Assembly (NCBI GenBank): GCA_019359075.1
Contig: JAHHIB010000064.1
Coordinates: forward strand, 1-52,967
Direction: 5' to 3'
DNA length: 52,967 bases
Source of the DNA: Kalymmatonema hyalinum WJT4-NPBG1
GTDB taxonomy: Bacteria; Cyanobacteriota; Cyanobacteriia; Cyanobacteriales; Nostocaceae
Under the pieces are notes generated by a model. It was given only the letters and a program-made list of their open reading frames with translations. It was not told the DNA's origin and made no database searches. Numbering within the stretch: the first letter of the stretch is position 1; each line of letters starts with the position of its first letter. Positions 34,658-43,878 of the stretch are shown one piece after another. The position numbers and the translations under genes are program-made.

Positions 34658-36673
34658 ATGATTTTAAAGCAAAGATTATCTAAGAGAATAAATGATACTA
34701 AGTTACTATATAGTGTTTTAGCTGCATATAAAAACTACATAGAAAAAGTTATTAGTTCAATGGGAGATGCCTTGCTAATAACGACTAAGTTAGGAGAAAT
34801 AAAGAAAGTAAATTCAGCAGCATTAGAATTATTTGGTTATAGTGAAGAAGAATTAATAAATCAACAGATTTCTTTAATATTTGAAGATAAAAAGTTATGG
34901 AAACAAGCTTTCCAACAGGTTTATTTATATAAAAAAAGTTTTCAAAATAGAGAAATTGTTTGTCGCAAGAAAACAAAAGAAAAAATACTGATTGCTTTTT
35001 CTTGTTTAGTTATTAAGAAAAAAATAGATGGGTTAGAAGATATTGTATACATTGGTCGAGATATCACCGCCAGACAGGGCAGACAACAACGCAACAATAC
35101 ACAATCTGCTATAACCCGTATCTTATCAGAGCCTCAAAGTGTAAAGCAGGCGATTCCGAAGATTCTACAAGCAATTTGTGAAAACCTGGGATGGGATTTA
35201 GGAGAACTTTGGACATCAAATCAATATATAGAAGCATCGGTGCTGCAACGCAGCCTCAATCCAGTTCTCAGGTGTGTGGAAATTTGGTCGAGTCGAACAC
35301 TTGCTGCGCAAGAGTTTAAAGCAATCACTTGGCAGACGACTTATACCCCTAGTGTAGGGTTACCTGGTCAAATTTGGGTGACGCGATCGCCCGTTTGGAT
35401 GAGTCATATATCGCATCATACTAATATTGAGCGATTGGGCAAGGAACAGGGCGCTGACAGGCGAACGCAAGCCGCTGTTGAAGCCGGATTGCATACAGCA
35501 TTTGGCTTTCCCATCTTGGCTGACAATGAAGTATTAGGCGTGATGATTTTCTTGAGTCGGGATGTACAATCAAAAGATGCAGAACTGCTGCAAATGATGG
35601 TTTCTATAGGTAGCCAAATTGCTCAATTTATCAAACGCAAACAAGCAGAGTCAGCGCTACTGGAAAGCGAAGAACGGTATCGAGACTTGTTTGAAAACGC
35701 TAACGACTTGATTCAGTCTGTGACTCCCTATGGTCGTTTGGAGTATGTTAATCGAGCGTGGCTTCAAACTTTAGGATATACTCAAACTGAAATTCAGAAG
35801 ATAAATTTGTTTGACATCATCCATCCCGATTTTCAAGAAGAATGTCGGGAAGTATTTTGTCGCGTGATGTCAGGGGAAAAACTCGAACAACTGACAACTG
35901 TATTCGTTTCTAAAGATGGTCAAAAAATCTTTGTGGAAGGGAATATTAACTGTAAATTTGTAGAAGGAAAACCAGTTGCCACTCGCGGCATTTTTCGTAA
36001 CATGACTGGGCGCATTGTAGCAGAGGAAGCAGTACGCCATCAACAGCAACAAACCGAACGCGTTTTGTTGGATATTTTACCAGAAGCAATCTTCAACCGC
36101 CTGAAAGAAGAACCAGGTACAATTACAGAAGACTTTGCTAATGTCACAGTTCTGTTTGCAGATATTATAGGTTTTACTGAAATCGCCTCTCAAATAAGTG
36201 CAATTCAATTAGTCAACATACTCAACAAAATTTTCTCAGTTTTCGACCAACTTACCGAGCGATATGGTTTGGAGAAAATTAAGACCATCGGTGATGCTTA
36301 TATGGTAGTTGGTGGTCTGCCTAGACGATGCCCAAACCACGCCCAAGCGATCGCCCAGATGGCGTTAGATATGCAAACAGCGATCGCCCAGTTCAATACT
36401 GAAAACAACAAAAACTTTAGCATCCGTATCGGCATTCATAGCGGTCTGGTGGTGGCGGGAGTCATTGCCATCAAAAAGTTTACCTACGACCTCTGGGGAG
36501 ACACAGTAAACATTGCCAGCCGTATGCAATCTCAGGGCTTGGCTGGCAAAATTCAAGTGACAGAAGTTACCTACAAATTTTTACGTAATGACTTCCTATT
36601 TGAAAAACGCGGTGAAATCGAAATCAAAGGCAAAGGGAAGATGACGACTTATGTGTTGGTCAGTCGTAAGTGA
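34658..36673 (+). CDS. PAS-GAF-PAS adenylate cyclase (class III)
   Basis: A 671-residue soluble protein: PAS (about 28-140), GAF (about 150-335), PAS (about 345-465), then a class III nucleotide cyclase domain (about 480-668). Catalytic features are FADIIGFTE with the first metal-binding Asp, EKIKTIGDAYMVVGG with Lys for adenine recognition and the second metal Asp, and FTYDLWGDTVNIASRM with Asp completing adenine selectivity and the transition-state Asn. The product should be cAMP. The GAF has no bilin Cys motif. The first 130 codons are much more AT-rich than the rest. The gene has a weak ribosome site and AT-rich DNA upstream. Confidence 0.92.
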   Translation: MILKQRLSKRINDTKLLYSVLAAYKNYIEKVISSMGDALLITTKLGEIKKVNSAALELFGYSEEELINQQISLIFEDKKLWKQAFQQVYLYKKSFQNREIVCRKKTKEKILIAFSCLVIKKKIDGLEDIVYIGRDITARQGRQQRNNTQSAITRILSEPQSVKQAIPKILQAICENLGWDLGELWTSNQYIEASVLQRSLNPVLRCVEIWSSRTLAAQEFKAITWQTTYTPSVGLPGQIWVTRSPVWMSHISHHTNIERLGKEQGADRRTQAAVEAGLHTAFGFPILADNEVLGVMIFLSRDVQSKDAELLQMMVSIGSQIAQFIKRKQAESALLESEERYRDLFENANDLIQSVTPYGRLEYVNRAWLQTLGYTQTEIQKINLFDIIHPDFQEECREVFCRVMSGEKLEQLTTVFVSKDGQKIFVEGNINCKFVEGKPVATRGIFRNMTGRIVAEEAVRHQQQQTERVLLDILPEAIFNRLKEEPGTITEDFANVTVLFADIIGFTEIASQISAIQLVNILNKIFSVFDQLTERYGLEKIKTIGDAYMVVGGLPRRCPNHAQAIAQMALDMQTAIAQFNTENNKNFSIRIGIHSGLVVAGVIAIKKFTYDLWGDTVNIASRMQSQGLAGKIQVTEVTYKFLRNDFLFEKRGEIEIKGKGKMTTYVLVSRK

Positions 36674-36700
36674 TAAGGAGGATGAGGAGAATATTGCTCC

Positions 36701-36727
36701 CTGATCTCCCTGATCTCCCTGATCTCC
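36701..36727. repeat. CTGATCTCC nonamer tandem repeat
   Basis: Three exact units of CTGATCTCC lie in the 65-base gap between two convergent genes. No terminator-like stem is present. Confidence 0.75.
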
Positions 36728-36738
36728 CCCTACTTGCC

Positions 36739-37926
36739 CTACTCCCCGCCTCCAGTATTAGGAATCAACCTGCCTACAGGATAAGTTGCGACTTCTTGGG
36801 GAGAACCGCCATCAGTCACAGCAGCTGGTATTTCATCTACTGGTTGGGTTTTAGCTGCTAAATAATCTGTCCGCAGCTTTTCTAGCATCTGTTCGCGCTT
36901 GTCATACAGCCGCTTCAGAGAACGAGGCTGACTTTGGTTTAAAACGTAAGCTGTGACTAACGGCAGTGCAATTGTGCTATCGGTATAACAAACGATGGTG
37001 CTGGGTAACTCATCTGGGTCAATCTTACCCCAACTCACAGCTTCCGAGGGTGTTGCTCCAGATAACCCTCCAGTATCAGGACGAGCATCAGTGAACTGGA
37101 CAAAGTAATCGTGTCCTCGTTCTTCTAGTCCCAAAACTTCATGAATTTGCGGTTGTGTTTGTAGCAAAAAGTTTTTCGGACTGCCACCACCAATAATGAC
37201 AGCTGCACTCTTGCCTCCTGTCTCCCGCGCAGAGTAGGCAATAGCTGCCGTTTCATTGACATCTATCGAAGGGTCTAAGATTAGCTTGGAACCTTCCAAC
37301 GACAATGCGGCAACGTTCATACCAATGGAACTATCACCTGGCGAAGATGTATAAATAGGAACTCCATATTCATAAGCCGTAGCGAGCAAGCAGGAATGCT
37401 TCACCCCCAGTTGCTTTTCTACTTCCCGGACATACTTGCCTAGTAGATGATGAAATTCCGCAGTTCCCATCCGTTTTTGGAATGGTTCTGCTTGCAAAAC
37501 TTTACGGATGAAAGCATCTGTTTCCAACAGCACATCATAGCCAAAGATAATGTCATAAATACGAATAGTGCTTTGCTGGCGCAGCTTCACATCATCCAAA
37601 AACGGATTGCCAGCGAAGAGTTCAAAACCTAGCCCATAGTGCATGTCATGGTAAAGGTTAGCACCAGTGCTGATGATCCAGTCAATAAATCCGTTGCGGA
37701 TTAACGGTGCCAGTGCAGAAACTCCGTATCCTGCTGGTGTCATCGCACCAGAAAGGCTGACTCCTACCGTCACGCCTTCCTTGAAGACATCTCGACTAAG
37801 GAGATGACATATCTCCCGTAACCGTGCTGAATTGTAGGCGGTGAAGTAATTATCAATCAAATCGACGACGCCGATATCAGTTGGCATCGGTACAGGTGAG
37901 ATTTTTTTACCCAGCTGTTTTGACAT
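36739..37926 (-). CDS. deoxyhypusine synthase-family protein
   Basis: A 395-residue NAD-dependent enzyme of the deoxyhypusine synthase fold. Conserved parts are [56 protein letters not shown] and [18 protein letters not shown]. Lys301 corresponds to the lysine that forms the covalent imine with the aminobutyl group. Eukaryotes and archaea use this enzyme on eIF5A, which bacteria lack. Bacterial relatives act on polyamines, as in homospermidine synthase-like reactions, so a polyamine role is likely but the exact reaction is inference. It starts after a CTACCAAAA leader and stands alone. Confidence 0.9.
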   Translation of the reverse strand: MSKQLGKKISPVPMPTDIGVVDLIDNYFTAYNSARLREICHLLSRDVFKEGVTVGVSLSGAMTPAGYGVSALAPLIRNGFIDWIISTGANLYHDMHYGLGFELFAGNPFLDDVKLRQQSTIRIYDIIFGYDVLLETDAFIRKVLQAEPFQKRMGTAEFHHLLGKYVREVEKQLGVKHSCLLATAYEYGVPIYTSSPGDSSIGMNVAALSLEGSKLILDPSIDVNETAAIAYSARETGGKSAAVIIGGGSPKNFLLQTQPQIHEVLGLEERGHDYFVQFTDARPDTGGLSGATPSEAVSWGKIDPDELPSTIVCYTDSTIALPLVTAYVLNQSQPRSLKRLYDKREQMLEKLRTDYLAAKTQPVDEIPAAVTDGGSPQEVATYPVGRLIPNTGGGE

Positions 37927-38144
37927 TTTTGGTAGCCCCCAAAGAAATAACTGATAAGTTTACTAGACATCCGTCTAGCTAGACTCAACGACAAAAGATT
38001 TCTAGTCTGCATAGGCAGGTTTTCTGGTACTACCCCAAGCATGAAAATCTTCCTCCCCTTGTCCTTTTTCTAGTTAGCCCCAGACTTGTATTCTATGGAC
38101 GACTAGATGTCAAATCTGAATAAACAGACAGGATACAATCGTAT

Positions 38145-38666
38145 CTACCTTTGAGTGATTTCTTGCATCACCTGCAAGTAGCAATTGTAAGCGTTTTGCC
38201 CAAAACAAACGAAAATGGCTTGCTCTAGGGAATCATTGCTCTGTAAAAACTTATTAACTTCACTAACAGCAATTTTAGTAGCCCGGTGGAGCGGAAAACC
38301 ATAAGCGCCTGTGCTAATGGCTGGAAAAGCAATGGTTTTTATGCCATTTTGCACTGCTAAGGCTAGACTATTGCGATAACACTGTGCCAACAGCTCATCT
38401 TCATCAGAATTACCACCTTCCCACACAGGACCAACGGTGTGAATGACCCACTTTGCGGTCAGGTGATAACCTTTGGTGATCTTTGCTTGACCAGTATCGC
38501 ATCCGTGCAACTTGCGACACTCTTCCAAAAGTTCTGGTCCGGCGGCACGATGTATCGCGCCATCTACACCGCCTCCTCCCAACAGGCTGTTGTTGGCAGC
38601 ATTCACAATAGCATCTACCTGTAGCTGAGTAATATCGTCTTGGATAACGGAAGCTCTATTTTCCAT
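38145..38666 (-). CDS. macro-domain O-acetyl-ADP-ribose deacetylase-like protein
   Basis: A 173-residue macro domain that fills the whole protein. The N-terminal motif [20 protein letters not shown], the loop [26 protein letters not shown] and [12 protein letters not shown] bind ADP-ribose; the pattern is that of the MacroD/YmdB hydrolases that remove acetyl or ADP-ribose groups. The length is normal. Codons 10-22 correspond to the 36 bases that recur, with two changes, just upstream of the omega-RNA-like region at 39.9 kb (see findings). It is followed on the same strand by DHS about 220 bases downstream, probably a separate unit. Confidence 0.93.
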   Translation of the reverse strand: MENRASVIQDDITQLQVDAIVNAANNSLLGGGGVDGAIHRAAGPELLEECRKLHGCDTGQAKITKGYHLTAKWVIHTVGPVWEGGNSDEDELLAQCYRNSLALAVQNGIKTIAFPAISTGAYGFPLHRATKIAVSEVNKFLQSNDSLEQAIFVCFGQNAYNCYLQVMQEITQR

Positions 38667-38736
38667 AAATTAGCCGTCGTTGCATTCTTAAATGTTTTGG
38701 TTGATCATATCTCCTAGACCAGAGATGGTAGGTTGA

Positions 38737-39594
38737 TTAGGGAAGATACTTATACTTTATGCAACCGTGCAAATGTCCTGCAAACCAGGCAAAATTTAAT
38801 AACCACCTCACTAAACTTTCTCTATCACGAACTCTCAGCATAAATTTCAAAGCAAGAATGACTGCGTCTTTGACAAACCCCTGCCATTTGATCAACTTAG
38901 GCATACCCACTTGTTGATGCTTTTTATGTAGCAAAACGTCGTAACAAGCTAATTTCCAAGATCGACGGTACAAACCTTCAATGGTGTTGCGAAACCGGAA
39001 ATGAACGAGTGCATCTTTTGCACACTCAAGTGTTTTCCCTGCCTCTTGAATCCTCCAGCAGTAGTCAACGTCTTGGAGTGAGAGCATCGTTTCATCGAAA
39101 CCACCGACCATTTCATGGACTGAACGCTTGACACCAAGATTACTGGCACCTGCATATGGAAAATATGGATGTTTGTTAACTCCATTGCCCTCTGTGTATG
39201 CACAGCACTCAATGACCCACGGTTGATTCAGTTTCGAGTACTCGTTGCAACCTGCAACTAAGTCGTGTTTGGAGAGTGCTTCAATCATAGCTGCTACCCA
39301 TCCTGGGGCAACTTCGTCGTCAGCATCGCAGAATGCAAAGGCAACACTCTTGGCAACACTTGCACCAACGTTGCGGGCGTGGGCAGAACCTCTGCGAGCA
39401 GATGCTTCGACAAAACGAAGATGAGGTATGCGGTGCTGATATTGTTTGATGATCGCCACTGTGTCATCAGTTGAGCCGTTGTCGGCAACAACAATCTCCC
39501 ACGGATCGGAGCATTGCTGCTTAGCCAACGCCTCCAATTGAAAAGCGATGGTATCCGCAGCATTGAAACAGGGTACGATCACACTTAATTTCAT
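38737..39594 (-). CDS. family 2 glycosyltransferase
   Basis: The ATG at 39594 gives 285 residues; a TTG one codon earlier is possible. It has the GT-A fold features KLSVIVPCFNAADTIAFQL, WEIVVADNGSTDDTV, the metal-binding FAFCDADDEVAPGW (DxD-like) and a later LSLQDVDYCWRIQEAG that holds the catalytic-base region. A C-terminal segment (LKFMLRVRDRESLVRWLLNF) could be membrane-associated. Such enzymes add sugars to polysaccharides or lipids; the acceptor is unknown. Not clustered with other glycan genes. Confidence 0.9.
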   Translation of the reverse strand: MKLSVIVPCFNAADTIAFQLEALAKQQCSDPWEIVVADNGSTDDTVAIIKQYQHRIPHLRFVEASARRGSAHARNVGASVAKSVAFAFCDADDEVAPGWVAAMIEALSKHDLVAGCNEYSKLNQPWVIECCAYTEGNGVNKHPYFPYAGASNLGVKRSVHEMVGGFDETMLSLQDVDYCWRIQEAGKTLECAKDALVHFRFRNTIEGLYRRSWKLACYDVLLHKKHQQVGMPKLIKWQGFVKDAVILALKFMLRVRDRESLVRWLLNFAWFAGHLHGCIKYKYLP

Positions 39595-39860
39595 CAAAAT
39601 TTGATATTCCCTTCAATTCGTGCTTTTTCAGCACCTGACATTGTTTATCAAAATTTTTTATATATTTTTTTTCTGATACTACTGAGCCTGCTGTGTGACA
39701 AAATTTTCACTGGTCATCGTACCAGATTTTGAGATTTTTTGTTATATAATTAACATTTGTATCAGTAAATTTAAGGTAATGCCTTGGGTAGTGTAACGAA
39801 AGCTGCAATCAAATGGGATATAAACTGAACGGTTTAGTTTAGTTGCTTTTGTAGCGATTG

Positions 39861-39896
39861 TTCACAATAGCATCTACCTGTAGCTAAGTCATATCG
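39861..39896 (+). other. guide-like segment matching the macro-domain gene
   Basis: TTCACAATAGCATCTACCTG followed by 16 more bases matches 38602-38637 at 34 of 36 positions (differences at 39886 and 39890). Homology stops at both ends. The segment abuts the predicted omega-RNA scaffold, the position where guides lie in IscB and IsrB systems. On the + strand it is antisense to the macro-domain mRNA. Confidence 0.7.
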
Positions 39897-39897
39897 C

Positions 39898-40115
39898 CGT
39901 CAGCTTCTCCCGCCTACTTCGTAGAGGCGGGAGCTTGCGAACAACCAGGTTCGTTGTAAGAGCTGACTAGTCCATGAGCCATTACCTGGTACGTACTCCC
40001 AAATGTTTCCCTAGTTTGGGTTATCTACAAGCTCCCTGGTTTGGAGCGCTTGCGGAAAGGACATCTTGGTGATGGTGGACTAAGGGACAAATCACTCCAA
40101 TAGGAGGTTTATCAC
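39898..40115 (+). ncRNA. candidate omega-RNA (HEARO-type) of the IsrB locus
   Basis: Highly structured 218-base leader. GTCAGCT (39899-39905) pairs with AGCTGAC about 60 bases later. Inside are CTCCCGCC/GGCGGGAG with CTAC/GTAG and CGAAC/GTTCG stems. Downstream lie CCATTACCTGG, CCCAAATG...GTTTGGG and GCTCCCTGGTTTGGAGC segments that can pair, then AGGAGG and the isrB start. IscB and IsrB genes are known to have such a non-coding RNA directly upstream, with the guide at its 5' end. The exact ends are estimated from pairing, not from data. Confidence 0.7.
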
Positions 40116-41219
40116 ATGAATCGAGTACCAGTTTTAGCCCCCAATGGCGAGCCACTCATGCCTACAACCCCATCTCGCTGCCGTCGCTGGCTGCGAGATG
40201 GGAAAGCCAAGGTGGTACGCAATGACCTGAATGTATTCTGCATTCAATTGTTGTCAGAACCCGAAGGGCGGAAAACCCAGGATGTAGTGATAGGGATCGA
40301 TCCAGGTAAAGCTTTTAGCGGGGTTGGAGTCCAAAGCTCCAAGTTTACCCTGTTCATCGCACATCTGGTTCTACCCTTCAAGTCAGTCACTGCTAAAATG
40401 ACTGACCGAAGACGATTGCGACGTGCAAGAAGGGGTAGGCGGATTAACCGCAAGCTCCCCTACAGCAGGCGTTCTCACAGGCAAGAACGCTTCAACAACC
40501 GCAAGCAGAAAAAACTACCCCCCAGTATTCGAGCCAACAGACAGCTCGAATTGCGGGTAGTCAAGGAACTGCTCAAAATCTTCCCTGTTTCTCACATCCG
40601 CTACGAAATTATCAAGGCGCGAACAGAGAACGGAAAAGGAAAACGGTTTTCCCCTGCAATGGTAGGTCAGCATGTGATGCTGGAGTGGCTTCTGGAATTG
40701 CGCCCCACCAGCACCCTTCTTGGGTGGCAGACATCGATCCTCAGGCAGCAATTAGGGTTAGCCAAGGACAAAACCGATAAGTCTGCCCAAAAACCAGAGA
40801 CTCACGCTCATGACGGTGTTGCCCTCGCTGCTAGTCATTTCATGAGTTTCGAGAGATTCCATACTGCTAATACCAGGGATCATCGCTGGGTGGGGCAAGT
40901 CTCGGTTACAACCGCACCATTCCGAATTATCAGTCGCCCGAATCTATTCCGGCGCTGGCTGCATTTCGAGAATAAAGAATTGGGTGGGACTCGCAAGCGT
41001 AAAGGTGGAACTATTACCCCATTCGGTTTTCGTTGTGGTGACAAAGTTAGAGCCGAAAAAGCGGGAGTGATTTATGTAGGCTGGATTGGCGGGTATACCC
41101 AAACTCAAAAAACCAGAAATTTATCGGTCTACAACCATGAATGGAAGCGCCAAGGGCAATTCTCGCTTGGGAAGGTCGAACTGTTGCAGCGCAGCACTAG
41201 ACTCTGCGTTGCAGGATAG
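40116..41219 (+). CDS. isrB: IsrB-type RNA-guided RuvC protein (IscB relative without HNH)
   Basis: A 367-residue protein preceded by AGGAGG. The N-terminal PLMP domain is present (VLAPNGEPLMPTTPSRCRRW), followed by RuvC-I (VVIGIDPGKAFSGVGV, Asp62), an arginine-rich bridge helix (DRRRLRRARRGRRINRKL, about 97-114), RuvC-II (IRYEIIKA, Glu164) and RuvC-III (HAHDGVALAASHF, Asp233). Only about 65 residues separate RuvC-II and RuvC-III, so there is no HNH nuclease domain, which distinguishes IsrB from IscB and Cas9. Known IsrB proteins nick DNA under omega-RNA guidance. The C-terminal part (FRCGDKVRAEKAGVIYVGWI) corresponds to the target-recognition region. The reading frame is intact. No transposase gene is next to it. 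Confidence 0.88.
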   Translation: MNRVPVLAPNGEPLMPTTPSRCRRWLRDGKAKVVRNDLNVFCIQLLSEPEGRKTQDVVIGIDPGKAFSGVGVQSSKFTLFIAHLVLPFKSVTAKMTDRRRLRRARRGRRINRKLPYSRRSHRQERFNNRKQKKLPPSIRANRQLELRVVKELLKIFPVSHIRYEIIKARTENGKGKRFSPAMVGQHVMLEWLLELRPTSTLLGWQTSILRQQLGLAKDKTDKSAQKPETHAHDGVALAASHFMSFERFHTANTRDHRWVGQVSVTTAPFRIISRPNLFRRWLHFENKELGGTRKRKGGTITPFGFRCGDKVRAEKAGVIYVGWIGGYTQTQKTRNLSVYNHEWKRQGQFSLGKVELLQRSTRLCVAG

Positions 41220-41262
41220 ATTATTGGCTGCCTACACTTTGTCGCACGAGGGCGCTGTCTCT

Positions 41263-41299
41263 CCCCAGGCTACTCCACTTCGTTCCGTTGAGCCTGGGG
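41263..41299. repeat. hairpin downstream of isrB
   Basis: CCCCAGGCT (41263-41271) pairs with AGCCTGGGG (41291-41299) around a 19-base loop that itself contains ACTTCGTTCCGTT. It may be the right-end structure of an IS200/IS605-like element or a terminator; no T run follows. It lies about 120 bases before the cobO start. Confidence 0.6.
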
Positions 41300-41416
41300 A
41301 CTCCCGCGAAGCGTTGAATAACAGAAATTCTGTTTGCCGCAATTGAGTTTGCTTGCTTCAAATTGCCTGTTTTGGTTCATCCTAGTAGTAATGACACTGA
41401 ACTCAATGCCAGCGCC

Positions 41417-42079
41417 ATGCAAACCGATGAAACTTGGGCAACCACTAGTGATGTAGCCGTTGGGGAGAATTCCTCCCTGACGTCAGAACAGTACCGCAAA
41501 AAGATGGAGCGACGCAAACAAGTGCAGGAGGTGCGAGTTACTCATGCCTCTACTGAAAAAGGGTTAATTATCGTAAATACTGGTAATGGCAAGGGAAAAA
41601 CCACCGCGGCGCTAGGAATGGTGTTGCGTGCGCTTGGTCATGGTTATAAGGTCGCGATTATTCAATTTATCAAAGGTGCTTGGGAACCTGCCGAAAAAAG
41701 AGTTTTCAGTATTTGGCAAGATGATTTATTAGAATTTCATGCTATGGGCGAAGGCTTCACTTGGGAAACTCAAGACCGCGATCGCGATATTGAAAAAGCT
41801 GTCGAAGCTTGGCAAAAAGGATTAGAATATATCCGCAACCCAGACTTCAAGCTGGTGCTGTTGGATGAAATTAATATAGCTCTTAAACTTGGTTACTTAC
41901 CAGTTGAGGAAGTTTTAGCCGGGTTGGCTCAAAAGCCACCTGACAGTCATGTTATTCTCACGGGCAGAGGTGCTCCCACGGCATTGATTGAACGAGCCGA
42001 CTTGGTGACAGAAATGTCCCTAATTAAGCATCCCTTCCGCGATCAAGGCATTAAGGCGCAACCAGGAATTGAGTATTGA
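41417..42079 (+). CDS. cobO: cob(I)yrinic acid a,c-diamide adenosyltransferase
   Basis: The enzyme transfers the adenosyl group of ATP to the cobalt of corrinoids in cobalamin synthesis. From the ATG at 41417 it has 220 residues (MQTDETWATT); an upstream TTG at 41363 is less likely. The P-loop is IIVNTGNGKGKTTAALGM, followed by VAIIQFIKGAWEPAEKRVF, FTWETQDRDRDIEKAV, LVLLDEINIALKLGYL and VILTGRGAPTALIERADLV, all typical of CobA/CobO. The normal promoter region may have been replaced by the isrB locus, whose end lies about 200 bases upstream. Confidence 0.94.
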   Translation: MQTDETWATTSDVAVGENSSLTSEQYRKKMERRKQVQEVRVTHASTEKGLIIVNTGNGKGKTTAALGMVLRALGHGYKVAIIQFIKGAWEPAEKRVFSIWQDDLLEFHAMGEGFTWETQDRDRDIEKAVEAWQKGLEYIRNPDFKLVLLDEINIALKLGYLPVEEVLAGLAQKPPDSHVILTGRGAPTALIERADLVTEMSLIKHPFRDQGIKAQPGIEY

Positions 42080-42132
42080 CAAGCGTGTCAAATTGTGTGT
42101 AGGGAATTTTATGCATGGTTATTTTTAATTCC

Positions 42133-42882
42133 CTACTCACTGATACCGCTTTGACACATTTGTAAAACCTGGCGATCGCTAGCAGCCATTCCATTGACCG
42201 GATAATAATCTTGGAGCGTTACAGAGTGGGGATAATTACTGGACTCATCATCCATGACCCGAGGCAATGTATTGTTTGCCGCCACCTGAGTTGGGCTTTT
42301 GTCACCAGGGTAGCCTGTTACCGTCATTGCCAACTGTCCCGAGGACTCGAGTGTGCCATTAAAACAACTAAACTCAGAGCTTGGCATATACAGCGCACCA
42401 ATCACTTTGCTCTGCCGTTTCTCAAATATGATATAGCCTTGCCCGAGTTCACCTGATTTTGGCGATTGACCATAAAGGTAAACACCATCTTGTTGGGGAA
42501 ATTTAGCTCCTGTAGCCGCAGCTGTGGCTTTTTTGGCAGATGTTTGGGGTTCTACAACCTTTGCTGTGGTTGTAGAGACTCTTTCTAAACTATTTGATTG
42601 AGTGACACTCTCTGGAAGAGTCACTGATTTTGTCAGTGCTTTGCGCAAACGGGCTTCCTTGTCCCCAGTGAATTCTGAAGTAGGGGAAGGATGACTTTGC
42701 AACCAAGTGTAAGTTGGTAAGTGAGAATCTGTAGAGGACACCGTGGATGGATCAACGTATGCAGTTTGGTTACTGAGTACTGGTTTAGGAAAATTAGCAA
42801 CAAAACCAAGGATGAGAAGTCCGCCTACAAAGGGGATTCCTAATAAACTTGAGGAAACAAACTTTTTCATGTTGTTAGGCAC
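42133..42882 (-). CDS. exported or membrane-anchored hypothetical protein
   Basis: A GTG at 42882 with AGGAG seven bases upstream is preferred over the ATG four codons later; the product has 249 residues. The N-terminus is basic followed by a hydrophobic helix (LLGIPFVGGLLILGFVANF), a signal anchor. A Ser/Thr/Pro-rich low-complexity linker (about 40-125) leads to a folded C-terminal domain with DGVYLYGQSPKSGELGQGYI, VIGALYMPSSEFSCFNGTL and LQDYYPVNGMAASDRQVLQM. Two cysteines (in FSCFNG and QMCQSG) could form a disulfide outside the cytosol. I recall similar conserved cyanobacterial proteins of unknown function. Confidence 0.7.
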   Translation of the reverse strand: MPNNMKKFVSSSLLGIPFVGGLLILGFVANFPKPVLSNQTAYVDPSTVSSTDSHLPTYTWLQSHPSPTSEFTGDKEARLRKALTKSVTLPESVTQSNSLERVSTTTAKVVEPQTSAKKATAAATGAKFPQQDGVYLYGQSPKSGELGQGYIIFEKRQSKVIGALYMPSSEFSCFNGTLESSGQLAMTVTGYPGDKSPTQVAANNTLPRVMDDESSNYPHSVTLQDYYPVNGMAASDRQVLQMCQSGISE

Positions 42883-43803
42883 CCTATTACTCCTGTAAAA
42901 AATTATCTGGGTTTTCTACAACTTACTTACAAGTTACCGGACTATTTATATATAAAGGCTCCGTCAATGGTTTGATTTATATTGTCTGGAAAAATCTTTG
43001 CCAAAAAATAAATTTTTCATTCAATTTTGGGCGATGATCTTAACCTACCATTATTCGGTCTATTCACGCTTCACCCATTAGATTCACCCCATAGGATGAT
43101 TGTTTTGAAAAATGAAAAATAAAAAATGAAAATTTAATTTTTAGCATTTTTTATTTTTCATTATTTAATTTCAAAAACAATTGACACCTTTTTGCTAAAG
43201 TCATCTCTCTAATGTATGAACAAGCAAAACTACACAAGCAATTCTGTTCATTCCGGATTTCGCCGAGAAATTTTGGCAAAAATAACTGAATATAGGGAAT
43301 AGGGGAAATGGTAACGCATGACCAATAAAGGACAACAGACCACAGAGTAAGAATTGCTGGAGGAATTGTGTACCACCGGGTGCGGAGGCTTTGAATCACA
43401 CCAGCGGATTAAGCCCTGGAGAAATAGAATTTACATACTATACAAATGCACCCACATATGCATTGACTATCGCCGTTTTTGCAAGCAGCTTGTAGGAAGC
43501 TGTTGGTTTAACTTTAAGCTGCAATTGTGAAGAACTTGGGAATTTTTAAAGACAACCTGCAAAAATTATCTTGTCTTAAGATTTCTGCGACCATACAAAC
43601 CACCCTATGGACGCGCCACTGTTTCACAAAATAACTTATTTGTAAAGGGCATTCCTATAGAATTAGACCTGCCTTGAAAATAAGGCAGCTATGCTGAAGG
43701 AAGGAAGTAAGAACCAAAATCATCCTTCTTTGTGAGCTTTTGCTCATGGAGTCTTTTGCATCAATCTCTAAAACCCCCCTCATTCCCCTGCGAAGTTCCG
43801 AAT
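42883..43803. other. intergenic region, no convincing gene
   Basis: Near 43108-43168 there is a long A/T inverted repeat (AAAATGAAAAATAAAAAATG with its complement). An 82-codon frame at 43151-43399 on the minus strand has no family features. A CAGCTTGTAGGAAGCTG hairpin occurs near 43490. The segment is otherwise featureless to me. Confidence 0.45.
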
Positions 43804-43833
43804 AAAAAAATCGCCTCCTGGATTCAGGAGGCG
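43804..43833 (-). terminator. intrinsic terminator of the sigma factor gene
   Basis: On the minus strand CGCCTCCTG-AATC-CAGGAGGCG (43833-43812) is a perfect 9-bp GC-rich stem with a 4-base loop, followed by ATTTTTTT. It lies about 45 bases after the sigma factor stop codon, a textbook rho-independent terminator. Confidence 0.9.
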
Positions 43834-43878
43834 CGTCGCCATTATTCTTTCAAGACGTAGCAATGCTACGTCTGTAGA

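Noticed and set aside
43151-43399. 82-codon minus-strand frame
   Set aside because: Starts without a ribosome binding site and ends in an A/T-rich inverted repeat; no recognisable family.
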